From contig UQPF01000006.1 in assembly GCA_900542905.1 (NCBI GenBank), positions 62,001-126,000 on the forward strand: a stretch of DNA of 64,000 bases, read 5' to 3'. Made by a program: the position numbers and the translations under genes. The number at the start of each line of letters is the position of its first letter. The stretch's first letter is position 1. The notes below the pieces were generated by a model. The model was not told where the DNA came from. It did not search any database and saw only the letters and a list, made by a program, of their open reading frames with translations. Below, piece by piece: positions 43,880 to 52,128 of this stretch. Source of the stretch: an uncultured Collinsella sp. GTDB taxonomy: Bacteria; Actinomycetota; Coriobacteriia; Coriobacteriales; Coriobacteriaceae.

Positions 43880-44922
43880 TGGATCCGAGCGTCTACATCC
43901 CCGCCTACCTGGAGCGCGCCTACGTTGCGTCGCACCCCGAGCTCACCGATGCAGCACGCGAGCTTGTCCATAACGACATTAGCGCGAATCCCCAAAAGTA
44001 TGCGCAGTCCGAGCATGCCCAGGCGCTGCTGTCCTACGCCGGTGTTCATCGCCACCTGCTCGACGAGCTCCATCGCATCGAGGACATGGGCAGCGACGAG
44101 GAATTCGAGCAGACGCGCAATCGTCTGTTCGACGACATGCGCGATGAGCTGCTCAAGATTGTCCGCGTCGATGCGTATGTCCTCGACGCGCAGCTGCTCG
44201 CCATCATCCTGGCCGACACGCCCGTTGACGCCTGCCTGGGCGACCTGATGAGGCTCGAGGCGACCACGGCCGATTACCTGCAGCAAAGCGTGCCCGGGTT
44301 CGATATGGAGGCCCCACACTACTGGGCCAATAATGTTTTGGCCGACGGTGTCACCGCAGCAGACCTTACCGTGAGCGAGCCAGCTCTTATCGGATGGCTT
44401 CACACACTCGAGGCCATCTCGCAGCTGTGCATGGCGAGCGCTCGTTACCGTGCTGCCGCCAACTACGCCCGCCGCGTTCTTAAGGCAGAAGGCTATCCCA
44501 CCCGAGCTGCCGGCACCGTGTTGCTCGCCCTCGCTCGCTTGGAAGACCAGGACGGCTTTTTTGCCCTAGCCCACCAGCTCGAGGAACAGGGGGGAGCCGA
44601 TGCACTCGAGAACTCTCCTTGGTACCTGCTCGCCCGCACAATCCTATTGTTCAAAACGAACAAGATGCGTCCGGCGGTGCGTGCGCTGCGCGAGTTCGCT
44701 AACCGCTGCGAGGGTGGCGCATTCTTCTTGCTGAATCCCATGTACCAGACACCGTACCTTCCCTGCCGGCCCGAGCCACGCGATCCCTGGGATCTTTCGC
44801 ACCAGGCCGTTTGGGAAGCGGACGGCATTATCTCGGACACTCCAGACTTTGCCCCCTGGGCCAATGCCTGCGAAGACGTATCACAGCTTGCCCAGGAATT
44901 TGCGCGCCGCTGCGGTTTTTAG
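43879..44922 (+). CDS. Helical-repeat hypothetical protein (347 aa), operon gene 2
   Basis: ATG 43879 follows GGAGGAGA. Helical and soluble, with TPR-like segments (ASARYRAAANYARRVLKAEGYPTRAAGTVLLALARL, LLFKTNKMRPAVRALREFANRCEGGAFFLLNP) that parallel the C-terminal part of gene 1, so the two are probably diverged paralogues. No catalytic motif. It is 45 bases upstream of the MurT-GatD fusion, on the same strand. Confidence 0.75.
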   Translation: MDPSVYIPAYLERAYVASHPELTDAARELVHNDISANPQKYAQSEHAQALLSYAGVHRHLLDELHRIEDMGSDEEFEQTRNRLFDDMRDELLKIVRVDAYVLDAQLLAIILADTPVDACLGDLMRLEATTADYLQQSVPGFDMEAPHYWANNVLADGVTAADLTVSEPALIGWLHTLEAISQLCMASARYRAAANYARRVLKAEGYPTRAAGTVLLALARLEDQDGFFALAHQLEEQGGADALENSPWYLLARTILLFKTNKMRPAVRALREFANRCEGGAFFLLNPMYQTPYLPCRPEPRDPWDLSHQAVWEADGIISDTPDFAPWANACEDVSQLAQEFARRCGF

Positions 44923-44967
44923 TGACGCACTCGACCCGACCATGTCGTTTACGTTAGGAACGGTTTC

Positions 44968-47142
44968 ATGAACCTCCGCTCATCTCTCGCCTGCACCTCG
45001 AGCGATATCGCCCGCTGGGGACTGCGCTCTGTCCTCAAACGCCAGGGTGGCGTGCTTCCCGGCCGCATCGCCATGAAGATCGATCCCGAGTTGCTGAGCG
45101 ACCTCGCTGCCCTTGTCGACCGCAGCGTGGTGATCACCGGCACCAACGGCAAGACCACCACCTCCAACCTCATCGCCGACGCCGTTGCCGCCAGCGGTGC
45201 TACCGTGGTGTGCAACCGCGCCGGCAACAATATGGAGCCGGGTGTGGTGGGTGCTCTGCTCGAGGCGCGCAGCGGCCTCAAGCGAGCCGACGGCAAGCGC
45301 GTGGGCGTTTTTGAATGCGATGAGCTCTACACCGTGCGCGTCCTGCCCAAGCTCAAGCCGACGTACTTCGTGCTGCTCAACCTGTTCCGCGACCAGCTGG
45401 ACCGCTACGGCGAGATTGACCACACCCAGGACGTCATCGCCCACGCGCTGGAGCTTTCTCCGGCAACGACGCTCATCTACAACGCCGACGACCCGCTGTG
45501 TGCCGCAATCGCCGTGCGCGTTCCCAACGCGAGTATTGCCTTTGGCATCGACGGCGCCACCAACACCGAGTCTGACCGCATTAGCGACTCACGTTTTTGC
45601 TCACAGTGCAACGCGCCGCTGGAGTATGACTACGTGCAATACGGCCAGCTCGGCGCCTACCATTGCCCCTCGTGCGGCTGGGCCCGCCCTGCGCTTGTCC
45701 GTCGCGTGACGGACGTGGAGCTCGGCTGCGACGGCTATGGTTTTGACCTGGTCTTTGGATCTGCGCCCGACGCGGCTGCCGCACACATCGCCACGCGCTA
45801 CAACGGCCTGTACATGGTCTACAACGTTGCCGCTGCATTCTTTGCCGCACATGAGTTAGGCGTGGATACCGCGCACCTGCAGCCCACGCTCGATGCCTAC
45901 GTCCCCGCCGGCGGACGCATGGGCCGCTGGGATATCGCCGGCCGCACCGTCGAGGCCAACCTGGCTAAGAATCCCGTAGGCTTCGATCGACAAATCCAGT
46001 CCATCAAGACGGCAGGCGGCAGACTCTGCGCTTTCTTCCTCAACGACAACGACGCCGACGGACACGATGTATCGTGGATCTACGACGTCGACTTTGAGCG
46101 CATCGCCGATACCCCAGGGCTTGTCGCCTTTGCCGGAGGCACGCGTGCGCACGACATGCAGGTGCGCCTCAAGTACGCCGGCATCGATGCCGCGATTATC
46201 TCGGACGTCGCGCAGGCAATTGGCGCCGTTGCGGATGAAGCCGCAGGCGACACTTTCTATGCCGTCGCCAACTACACGGCCTTCCCGCCGCTGGTCAAAG
46301 AACTCGATGGGCTGAAGGGTGCCGATGCAGCCACGGTTGCTGCCCGCGCTGCAACGTGTGCCGATGGCAGTGCCGTCCCCGTCGGCATCGCGCCAGTCGA
46401 GCTTTCGCGCCCGCTGCGCATCGTATACCTGTATCCCGATGCCCTTAACCTCTACGGCGACGGCGGCAACGTCATCGCCCTCGAGCGCCGCTGCGCCTGG
46501 CGTGGCATTCCCGTGCGCGTGGACGAGGTCCGTATGGGCGAATCACTCGATCTCACCGATGCCGATATCGTCATGATGGGTGGTGGCTCCGACCGCGACC
46601 AGCTAGCCGTGGCACACGAGCTGCTCGCTCAAAAAGACAAGGTCGCATCCTATGTTGAGGATGGCGGTTCGCTGCTCGCCATCTGCGGCAGCTATCAGCT
46701 GCTCGGCCGTTCGTACTATATGGGTGAGAATCGCATTGAGGGTCTGGGGGTCATTGCCGCCGAAACCGTACGCGGCTCCGACCGCCTGATCGGCAACGTA
46801 GCCGTCAAAACCGACCTGGCACCCGAGCCCTTTGTGGGATTCGAGAATCACGGTGGCCGCACCCTGCTCGATGCAGAGGCTACGCCGCTCGGAACGTCTG
46901 TCGTCACGGGCACTGGCAACAACGGCGACGATGGCCTTGAGGGTCTGATCTACAAGGGCGTCATTGGCACGTACCTGCACGGACCGGCACTGCCCAAGAA
47001 CCCCGAGCTCGCCGACTGGCTCATCGCCCATGCCCTCGAGCGCCGTGGCGATGCACAGGCCGCCGCCCTGCTGCCGCTCAAGCCCCTCGATGACACCTAC
47101 GAGCACGCCGCCCACGACGCCGCCATGAAGCTCCTCCCCTAG
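44968..47142 (+). CDS. MurT-GatD fusion: lipid II isoglutaminyl synthase in one chain
   Basis: A 724-residue protein joining two subunits that are normally separate. Residues 1-460 are MurT, a Mur-ligase-like ATPase: P-loop GTNGKTTT (58-65), a MurT-specific zinc ribbon with Cys211, 214, 233 and 236, and a C-terminal Mur ligase domain (WIYDVDFERI). A short linker leads to residues 480-700, GatD, a class I (CobQ-type) glutamine amidotransferase with nucleophile Cys573 in LLAICGSYQLLG and His671 in GTYLHGPALPKNPELAD. The enzyme amidates D-glutamate of the peptidoglycan stem on lipid II. The frame is continuous with no stop or shift at the joint. Confidence 0.93.
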   Translation: MNLRSSLACTSSDIARWGLRSVLKRQGGVLPGRIAMKIDPELLSDLAALVDRSVVITGTNGKTTTSNLIADAVAASGATVVCNRAGNNMEPGVVGALLEARSGLKRADGKRVGVFECDELYTVRVLPKLKPTYFVLLNLFRDQLDRYGEIDHTQDVIAHALELSPATTLIYNADDPLCAAIAVRVPNASIAFGIDGATNTESDRISDSRFCSQCNAPLEYDYVQYGQLGAYHCPSCGWARPALVRRVTDVELGCDGYGFDLVFGSAPDAAAAHIATRYNGLYMVYNVAAAFFAAHELGVDTAHLQPTLDAYVPAGGRMGRWDIAGRTVEANLAKNPVGFDRQIQSIKTAGGRLCAFFLNDNDADGHDVSWIYDVDFERIADTPGLVAFAGGTRAHDMQVRLKYAGIDAAIISDVAQAIGAVADEAAGDTFYAVANYTAFPPLVKELDGLKGADAATVAARAATCADGSAVPVGIAPVELSRPLRIVYLYPDALNLYGDGGNVIALERRCAWRGIPVRVDEVRMGESLDLTDADIVMMGGGSDRDQLAVAHELLAQKDKVASYVEDGGSLLAICGSYQLLGRSYYMGENRIEGLGVIAAETVRGSDRLIGNVAVKTDLAPEPFVGFENHGGRTLLDAEATPLGTSVVTGTGNNGDDGLEGLIYKGVIGTYLHGPALPKNPELADWLIAHALERRGDAQAAALLPLKPLDDTYEHAAHDAAMKLLP

Positions 47143-47151
47143 CACCTCACA

Positions 47152-47186
47152 ACCACAAAGGGGACAGGCACCTTTGTGGTGGTTTT
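47152..47186 (+). terminator. Probable terminator of the MurT-GatD operon
   Basis: ACCACAAAGG pairs with CCTTTGTGGT over a nine-base loop, then GGTTTT, ten bases past the stop. Confidence 0.65.
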
Positions 47187-47205
47187 GACCCATCCCAGCG
47201 GTTTG

Positions 47206-47340
47206 TCTCAATCTGTAACATCTAGACCGTTAAAAGTCGTCTTACTGTTACAGAATGAGATGTTCGTCCCGACGCCTGCCTTTTGTCTCGATCTGTAACA
47301 GCTAGAGCCGATTTGCCCGCCCAGATGTTACAGGTTGAGA
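47206..47340. repeat. Twin 80-bp hairpin repeats
   Basis: Unit 1 has arms TCTCAATCTGTAACA (47206-47220) and TGTTACAGAATGAGA (47246-47260). Unit 2 has TCTCGATCTGTAACA (47286-47300) and TGTTACAGGTTGAGA (47326-47340). The units are exactly 80 bp apart with conserved arms and different loops (CTAGA follows the left arm in both). They lie between the MurT-GatD terminator and tRNA-Glu. Confidence 0.85.
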
Positions 47341-47441
47341 TATTTGAAGATCGGGATAGAGAGCCAGCTCCTATGTGGTGGTTTTCCAGTTTGCCAACGA
47401 TATACGCGCCGGCAAAAAAGTCTGCTATACTCTTTCCCGCT

Positions 47442-47518
47442 GTCCCCATCGTCTAGCGGCCAAGGACGCCACCCTTTCAAGGTGGATATCGCGGGTTCGA
47501 ATCCCGCTGGGGGCACCA
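47442..47518 (+). tRNA. tRNA-Glu (anticodon TTC), prophage attachment locus
   Basis: Seventy-seven bases including an encoded CCA. The acceptor stem pairs GTCCCCA with TGGGGGC; the anticodon arm is CCACC-CTTTCAA-GGTGG with anticodon TTC; the T arm is GCGGG-TTCGAAT-CCCGC. A possible -10 box TATACT sits at 47426. The prophage recombinase gene on the other strand runs into this gene. Confidence 0.97.
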
Positions 47519-48916
47519 TTTGCATTTTGTACGAACCCGTTGGACGTCCAGTCTGGCGGGTTCGTTGTTTTCCACGTCGTAGTTCAGCGTCACTATGCAC
47601 TCTTCGTCGCTCACGCTCACCTGGTAGACGAACGCTCGCATGAGGGTGGAGTCGTCGAGAGCGGCCCCGCATTGCAGGAAGTCGGCCAGCCGCTCCGGGT
47701 CGATCTCCTCGTCCCTGATCGCCTCAAGGTCGAGCCTCGCCCTGTCGCGCTGGTACTCAAGCTCCGCTATGCGCTCCTTCGCTCCGGGGGCGATGATACC
47801 CTGCTCGATGGCGTTCAGGATGTTGCGAAGCCCGCGCTCGGCTGCTGAGAGCGACTGAGCGGCCTGCTTGCGCCTCGCCGCCACCTCGGCCCCGTCCGAG
47901 CTTTCCGCGACCATCTTGGCTATCCTCAAGGCCTCGTCGCGGTCTTGCAGAAGCGCCCGCAGAGCCTTGACGATCTCGCCCTCAAGCTCCTCGCGCCTCA
48001 CTGGCCTCACGCAGCCGTCGTGGCAGCGGTAGTACTCGTATTTCACGTTCTTGCGCCCGCGCCCGCTCACGCCTTGCAGGTTGCGCCCGCAGCCCGCGCA
48101 GATCGCCTTGCCGGAAAGGGCGAAGTCGCCCCAGCTCTCCGCGCTGCGCTCCTTGGCCGCGCGTATGCCCTGTGCCTCCATGAACGTCACCTCGTCGACG
48201 ATCGCTGGCATTCCGCCCTCCTTGACTATGCCGCCCCACTCGTAGCGCCCCGTGTAGCGCCTGTTGTGGAGCATCTGGTAAACCATCGAGTAGCCGCACG
48301 GGTTGCCGTTGGGGGTCTTCACGCCTCGCTGGGCGAAGTCCCGAGCTATCGAGTTCACGGTCTCGCGGTTGATGCGCCGCTTGAAGGCCTCGCGCACGAA
48401 CGCGGCGTCATGCTCGTCTATCTCGTACTCGTCGTCCTCCGACTTGCGGTAGCCGAACACGCGCACGCCGTTGGTCTTGCAACGGAGCGCGTTGCCCTCC
48501 ATTCCGCGCTTGGTGCGTATGGCGGTCTTCTTCGACTCGCAGGCGGCAAGGCCTTCCAGCAGCTTCTCGTAGATGATGCCCTCGGGCGAGTCGGGTATGG
48601 CCTCAAGCGCCGACACGAGCTTCACGCCCTTCTTGGCAAGCTCGCGCTTGTATATGGGCGCGTCGTACTCCCCACGGGAGAAGCGATCCATCATGTACAC
48701 AAGCACTATGTCGGATTCGCCCGCGTTGGCTATCATGCGCTGGAACTCGGGGCGGTCGTCGGTGCGGCCCGATATGGCGTAGTCGCAGTACTCGGCGGCG
48801 ATGGCATAGCCCTCGCGTTTGCACCAGTCGCGGCACACGCGCAGCTGGTCGTCTATCGAGGCCTCGCGTTGCTTGTTGCATGAAAAGCGGGCGTATATCA
48901 CCGCTGTTTTTGGCAT
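47477..48916 (-). CDS. Large serine recombinase (prophage integrase)
   Basis: A 479-residue recombinase. The catalytic domain begins AVIYARFSCNKQREASIDDQLRVC with nucleophile Ser12 and continues with the conserved SDIVLVYMMDRFSRGEYD. The recombinase domain (about 160-260) and a zinc ribbon (CAGCGRNL ... YYRCHDGC) follow, then a coiled coil (about 345-410). Its last residues, CKWCPQRDSNPRYPP, are encoded by the antisense strand of tRNA-Glu, and the stop lies in the tRNA's anticodon region, so its 3' end spans the attachment junction. ATG 48916 has GGAGG 12 bases upstream. Confidence 0.92.
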   Translation of the reverse strand: MPKTAVIYARFSCNKQREASIDDQLRVCRDWCKREGYAIAAEYCDYAISGRTDDRPEFQRMIANAGESDIVLVYMMDRFSRGEYDAPIYKRELAKKGVKLVSALEAIPDSPEGIIYEKLLEGLAACESKKTAIRTKRGMEGNALRCKTNGVRVFGYRKSEDDEYEIDEHDAAFVREAFKRRINRETVNSIARDFAQRGVKTPNGNPCGYSMVYQMLHNRRYTGRYEWGGIVKEGGMPAIVDEVTFMEAQGIRAAKERSAESWGDFALSGKAICAGCGRNLQGVSGRGRKNVKYEYYRCHDGCVRPVRREELEGEIVKALRALLQDRDEALRIAKMVAESSDGAEVAARRKQAAQSLSAAERGLRNILNAIEQGIIAPGAKERIAELEYQRDRARLDLEAIRDEEIDPERLADFLQCGAALDDSTLMRAFVYQVSVSDEECIVTLNYDVENNEPARLDVQRVRTKCKWCPQRDSNPRYPP

Positions 48917-48949
48917 AATATGAAACAGCCTCCTTTCAGAGGTTCTGTG

Positions 48950-49004
48950 GAAAGCCCCACGGGTAGCGCTGCAACGCTGTGACCACGTGGGGCTTCTTTT
49001 TTTT
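48950..49004. terminator. Hairpin between recombinase and upstream gene
   Basis: AAGCCCCACG pairs with CGTGGGGCTT over a long loop that contains its own stem (AGCGCTGCAACGCT). Plus-strand reading ends in an eight-T run, minus-strand reading in TTT. It is best placed to stop minus-strand transcripts coming from the 49007 gene or plus-strand readthrough. Confidence 0.65.
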
Positions 49005-49006
49005 CT

Positions 49007-49294
49007 TTACCTATACAAGACGGTGACGACGTGCAGCAGCGTGTCGGAGCCCTTGTCGACGGCATTCGCGCACGTCTCGGTCTTCACGTCGACGATCTGC
49101 AGGCCGCGGTTCTGGAGGTTGTCCAGGATGATGTTCAGCTGCTCCGTGACGCGCGGTTCGAGGCTGTTGCTGGCAGACATGATGCGCTTGCCCTGAATCT
49201 GGTACACGAGGGCGTGCAGCCGCCCGTCCTGCTTTATGAACTCCTCCGAGTCGCTCGTCATCTTCTCCGCGTAGCTCTTGTTGAAGAAACCCAT
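49007..49294 (-). CDS. Hypothetical prophage protein (95 aa)
   Basis: ATG 49294 follows GGGAG. A small soluble protein (MGFFNKSYAEKMTSDSEEFIKQDGRLHALVYQIQ ... TLLHVVTVLYR) of unknown function lying between the repressor and the recombinase, 13 bases from the repressor gene, so probably expressed in the lysogen. Confidence 0.7.
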   Translation of the reverse strand: MGFFNKSYAEKMTSDSEEFIKQDGRLHALVYQIQGKRIMSASNSLEPRVTEQLNIILDNLQNRGLQIVDVKTETCANAVDKGSDTLLHVVTVLYR

Positions 49295-49307
49295 GATCTA
49301 CTCCCGT

Positions 49308-49622
49308 CTATTTGTCTGGAAACACGTCGGCAAGTCCTCTCGCCACGCTCATCAAGGCCTTTTTCCCGTCTTTATTCATTGAGTTGAAAAGACTCAATAA
49401 CTCACGATCGGCGTTACCGATTTGCTCGCTATCGCCTTCTTCAAGGTCGAACAGCTCGCCAATCGTACATTTGAAATAGCGCGCAAACTCCGCTGCCGTA
49501 TCCATGTCCGGGCTTGTGTTACCAAGCTCGTAATTTTGGTAAGTCCGGTACTTGAGTCCGAATACTTTCGCGGCCTCTTTTTGAGTCAGCCCTGATCGCT
49601 GCCGGAGGTCTTTAAGGCTCAT
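49308..49622 (-). CDS. CI-like XRE repressor
   Basis: A 104-residue protein. The N-terminal helix-turn-helix is SLKDLRQRSGLTQKEAAKVFGLKYRTYQNYELGNTSPDMDTAAEFARYFKCTIGELFDLEEGD; the short C-terminal part has no peptidase motif, so it is not a LexA-type cleavable repressor. It is divergent from a Cro-like gene across three palindromic sites. Confidence 0.9.
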   Translation of the reverse strand: MSLKDLRQRSGLTQKEAAKVFGLKYRTYQNYELGNTSPDMDTAAEFARYFKCTIGELFDLEEGDSEQIGNADRELLSLFNSMNKDGKKALMSVARGLADVFPDK

Positions 49623-49653
49623 ATCTCACCCCTAACCTAGGATAGTTGCAGCA

Positions 49654-49743
49654 TACAAGAATCTTGTACAGATAGCAAACTTTTAGGGTTTACAGATACA
49701 AGAAACTTGTATATAGTGCCAATCAGGCACAAGAAACTAGTGC
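49654..49743. promoter_or_regulatory. Three operators of the prophage switch
   Basis: TACAAGAATCTTGTA (49654-49668, perfect), TACAAGAAACTTGTA (49697-49711) and CACAAGAAACTAGTG (49728-49742). Centres are 43 and 31 bp apart between the divergent repressor and Cro-like genes. Confidence 0.85.
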
Positions 49744-49756
49744 AAAGGAGGAAACA

Positions 49757-49981
49757 ATGCTCAACAATCTTGTGTCCGAGCGTAAGCGGGCGGGTCTGAC
49801 CAGAGAAGAAGTGGGAGAGAAGATCCATCGCTCCGAGTACGTAATCGGCAAGTGGGAGCGAGGAGAGAGTTCACCGCTTCTCGTGCCAGACGCTATCAAT
49901 CTGGCAAAGCTCTACGGATGCTCCGTTGACTATCTAGCTGGCCTTGTAGACGAGCGTACGTCAAAGGGCGCGGTGGCCTAA
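49757..49981 (+). CDS. Cro-like XRE regulator
   Basis: A 74-residue helix-turn-helix protein (SERKRAGLTREEVGEKIHRSEYVIGKWERGESSPLLVPDAINLAKLYGCSVDYLAGL) whose ATG follows AAAGGAGG. It is the first gene rightward from the switch and heads the early operon. Confidence 0.88.
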   Translation: MLNNLVSERKRAGLTREEVGEKIHRSEYVIGKWERGESSPLLVPDAINLAKLYGCSVDYLAGLVDERTSKGAVA

Positions 49982-50116
49982 ATGGCCGACCAGACTCAAC
50001 ACGAGCAACGGGGCGATAAGCCCAAGACGCCGAGGGATATAGCACGTGAGCATATGTGCGACGTGCTGCTCAAGGCATACAGGGACGACCAGAAAGGCGA
50101 GAAACAGACGCGATGA
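49982..50116 (+). CDS. Small hypothetical protein (44 aa)
   Basis: ATG 49982 directly follows the Cro-like stop; the frame ends TGA at 50114 and overlaps the next start by four bases. A hydrophilic product (MADQTQHEQRGDKPKTPRDIAREHMCDVLL) with no recognised motif. Confidence 0.6.
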   Translation: MADQTQHEQRGDKPKTPRDIAREHMCDVLLKAYRDDQKGEKQTR

Positions 50117-50466
50117 GGCAGTGGTCGACACGTGAACTCAAGTACCTCGAAGAGCACGCGGGCGAAGGCGCTAAAGCGATAGCCAAGGCGCTGGGACGTT
50201 CGGAAGACTCGGTTAAGTGGCAAGCGCAACACTGCGGACTCTCACTCCGCAAGCGGAGCCAGTGCCCAAACTGCGGCAGATGGACATTCCGTCCCCTGAA
50301 CCGGATCAACGGCTGGTGCATCGAGTGCACGAAGGAACTTCACATGTCCGACCTAGCCGAGCAGGCCAACGCCATGCGAGAGGAGGCGGTTAGGGAGAAG
50401 AGGAACAACCAGGAGCGACAGCGCTACTACAGCGCAAAGAGCCGCGCCAAGAAAAAGCAAAAATAG
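50113..50466 (+). CDS. Myb/SANT-like DNA-binding protein with zinc ribbon
   Basis: A 117-residue protein. The N-terminus RQWSTRELKYLEEHAGEGAKAIAKALGRSEDSVKWQAQHCGLSLR is a SANT/Myb-like helix-turn-helix. CPNCGRW and CIECTKE follow, a four-Cys zinc site, then a basic tail rich in Lys and Arg. Probably an early phage DNA-binding protein. Confidence 0.75.
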   Translation: MRQWSTRELKYLEEHAGEGAKAIAKALGRSEDSVKWQAQHCGLSLRKRSQCPNCGRWTFRPLNRINGWCIECTKELHMSDLAEQANAMREEAVREKRNNQERQRYYSAKSRAKKKQK

Positions 50467-50522
50467 GCACACCAAAAGCCACACGTGCTATGAACTGCGG
50501 AAACATCAGAAAGGAGCACGAA

Positions 50523-50813
50523 ATGCAAAGCAAAAAGAAAGCGAGCGCCCCCAGCTACCACACTCCGAGCGCCCGCATGAACCGCATCGAGAACGATGCT
50601 TCGACCATCATACCATTCGAGCGCAAGCCCCGTCCCACCGCGAAGGAGATGCAGGACGCCTCCCAGTTCAAGGCTGGCGTTTTGGTCGGCTTCCTAGCCG
50701 CCACAATCATCTTCCTTATCGTCCTGTGGGCGTGGGTAATCCCCACGATGGACGGCGCTGTGGCAACGGCCCAGCAGGCATACGAGACCACGGCGGGTGT
50801 CGTCCATGCGTAA
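50523..50813 (+). CDS. Small single-helix membrane protein (96 aa)
   Basis: ATG 50523 follows AAAGGAG. A basic N-terminus (QSKKKASAPSYHTPS) is followed by one helix (AGVLVGFLAATIIFLIVLWAWVIPTM). Early prophage position; function unknown. The stop overlaps the next start. Confidence 0.7.
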   Translation: MQSKKKASAPSYHTPSARMNRIENDASTIIPFERKPRPTAKEMQDASQFKAGVLVGFLAATIIFLIVLWAWVIPTMDGAVATAQQAYETTAGVVHA

Positions 50814-51141
50814 CGACGAGCGCTACAGCCCCAAGCCGCAGAGCAACCAGCTTGAGATATTCGGCCTCGGCTCCGCAGGCGAGCAGGACTTCCAAGAGGC
50901 CCGCAAGTGGATCGAGGACAACCCAGGCGCTTGGAACTTCATGGTGGAGAACGCCGTGAGGCTCAACCGCAAGGGCTACGTGTCGGTCAACTACCTGGTG
51001 AACATGGTGCGCAACGAGCTGCACGTTGGCTGCAAGAACGGCATAGCCCCAGCCCTTGCCCGAATCATGGAGGCGCGATACCCGGAGCTGCGCGGAGCCT
51101 TCAACAAGCACCGCAGCCAGAGCGATGGGTTCAGCGAATGA
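50806..51141 (+). CDS. Hypothetical phage protein (111 aa)
   Basis: ATG 50806 lies inside the end of the previous gene. The sequence (NQLEIFGLGSAGEQDFQEARKWIEDNPGAWNFMVENAVRLNRKGYVSVNYLVNMVRNELHVG) is a common helical protein next to RusA in Actinobacterial phages. It overlaps rusA by four bases. Confidence 0.75.
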   Translation: MRNDERYSPKPQSNQLEIFGLGSAGEQDFQEARKWIEDNPGAWNFMVENAVRLNRKGYVSVNYLVNMVRNELHVGCKNGIAPALARIMEARYPELRGAFNKHRSQSDGFSE

Positions 51142-51599
51142 GCTGGCGGCGAACCCTTGCGGCCACGGCGCACATCACCATGCACCCCGCCGAGCTCGTG
51201 GGCAAGCAGCGCCCCATGACCGACTACCGCAACCACCGCACCTACACGCCGACCAAGACGCTCAAGGCAGAGAAGGCCATCAAGGACGCGTTCCGGGAGG
51301 CATACGGCGAGACCTTCGCCAACCACGACGGTCCGGTCGTGATGCGGATCTCGACCACCAGGCCGCTCGCGAAGAGCAACCCGAAGTACTGGGAGGGCCG
51401 CGCCGACCTCGGCAAGCCCGACTGGGACAACCTTGGCAAGCTCGCCTGCGACGCGCTCAACGGGATCGCCTTCAAGGACGATTCGCAGGTCGATACGGGG
51501 GCCGTGACCAAGCGGCCAAGGACTGCCTACGGCACCGAGCCGCGCATAGACATCTACATCGAGTACTTCGTCGAGGAGTACGTGAAGGAGAAGAAATGA
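51138..51599 (+). CDS. RusA-family Holliday junction resolvase
   Basis: A 153-residue protein. The RusA signature is KPDWDNLGKLACDALNGIAFKDDSQV, with the acidic residues Asp-Asp required for metal binding, after RADLG. It resolves or trims recombination intermediates during phage replication. Confidence 0.9.
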   Translation: MSWRRTLAATAHITMHPAELVGKQRPMTDYRNHRTYTPTKTLKAEKAIKDAFREAYGETFANHDGPVVMRISTTRPLAKSNPKYWEGRADLGKPDWDNLGKLACDALNGIAFKDDSQVDTGAVTKRPRTAYGTEPRIDIYIEYFVEEYVKEKK

Positions 51600-51913
51600 A
51601 CGCCAAATACTTCGAAAAGAACCACTTTGAAGACGTCCACGGAAGCAAGTTCCACAAAGCAGTGCTTAATCACGCCGCCTGCATCGCAAACAACCTCATG
51701 TTCGACGCCACGCATCCTGACAACAACGACGGCGAGACGGCGGCAAACGCCTACCACATGATGATCGCGCTTTGCGAGGCCGGGCTTTCCAGGATCGACG
51801 AGAAGTGCGTCGCCAAGAGCCGCGAGTTCATCGCCGACATGATCAAGCCCGCCAGCGAGGACGAGCGCGAGTTCGGTCGCGCGTTCCTTGCCGCCGTCCT
51901 CGGCATCAAATAG
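51596..51913 (+). CDS. Hypothetical phage protein (105 aa)
   Basis: ATG 51596 overlaps the rusA stop by four bases. Helical, mildly acidic (NAKYFEKNHFEDVHGSKFHKAVLNHAACIANNLMF). No motif recognised. Confidence 0.65.
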   Translation: MNAKYFEKNHFEDVHGSKFHKAVLNHAACIANNLMFDATHPDNNDGETAANAYHMMIALCEAGLSRIDEKCVAKSREFIADMIKPASEDEREFGRAFLAAVLGIK

Positions 51914-51924
51914 GAGGCAACGAC

Positions 51925-52128
51925 ATGATCAACGAAGCGACCATCCAGGCGCAGTTCAAGCAGGCCACCGTGAAAGGCAGCGTGGCGACCCTGCAATTCG
52001 AGATCCTGACCGACAACTCCGACGCCTTCCGCATCATCAAGCAGAGCGGCAAGACGGTTCTGCTCACCGTGGCCGAGCAGCAGCAGGCCATGGACTTCGA
52101 CGACGAGACGGGCGAGATCTATGGCTAA
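51925..52128 (+). CDS. Hypothetical phage protein (67 aa)
   Basis: ATG 51925 follows AGGAGG. A short beta-rich protein (SVATLQFEILTDNSDAFRIIKQSGKTVLLTVAE) with an acidic end, overlapping the next gene by eight bases. Confidence 0.65.
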   Translation: MINEATIQAQFKQATVKGSVATLQFEILTDNSDAFRIIKQSGKTVLLTVAEQQQAMDFDDETGEIYG

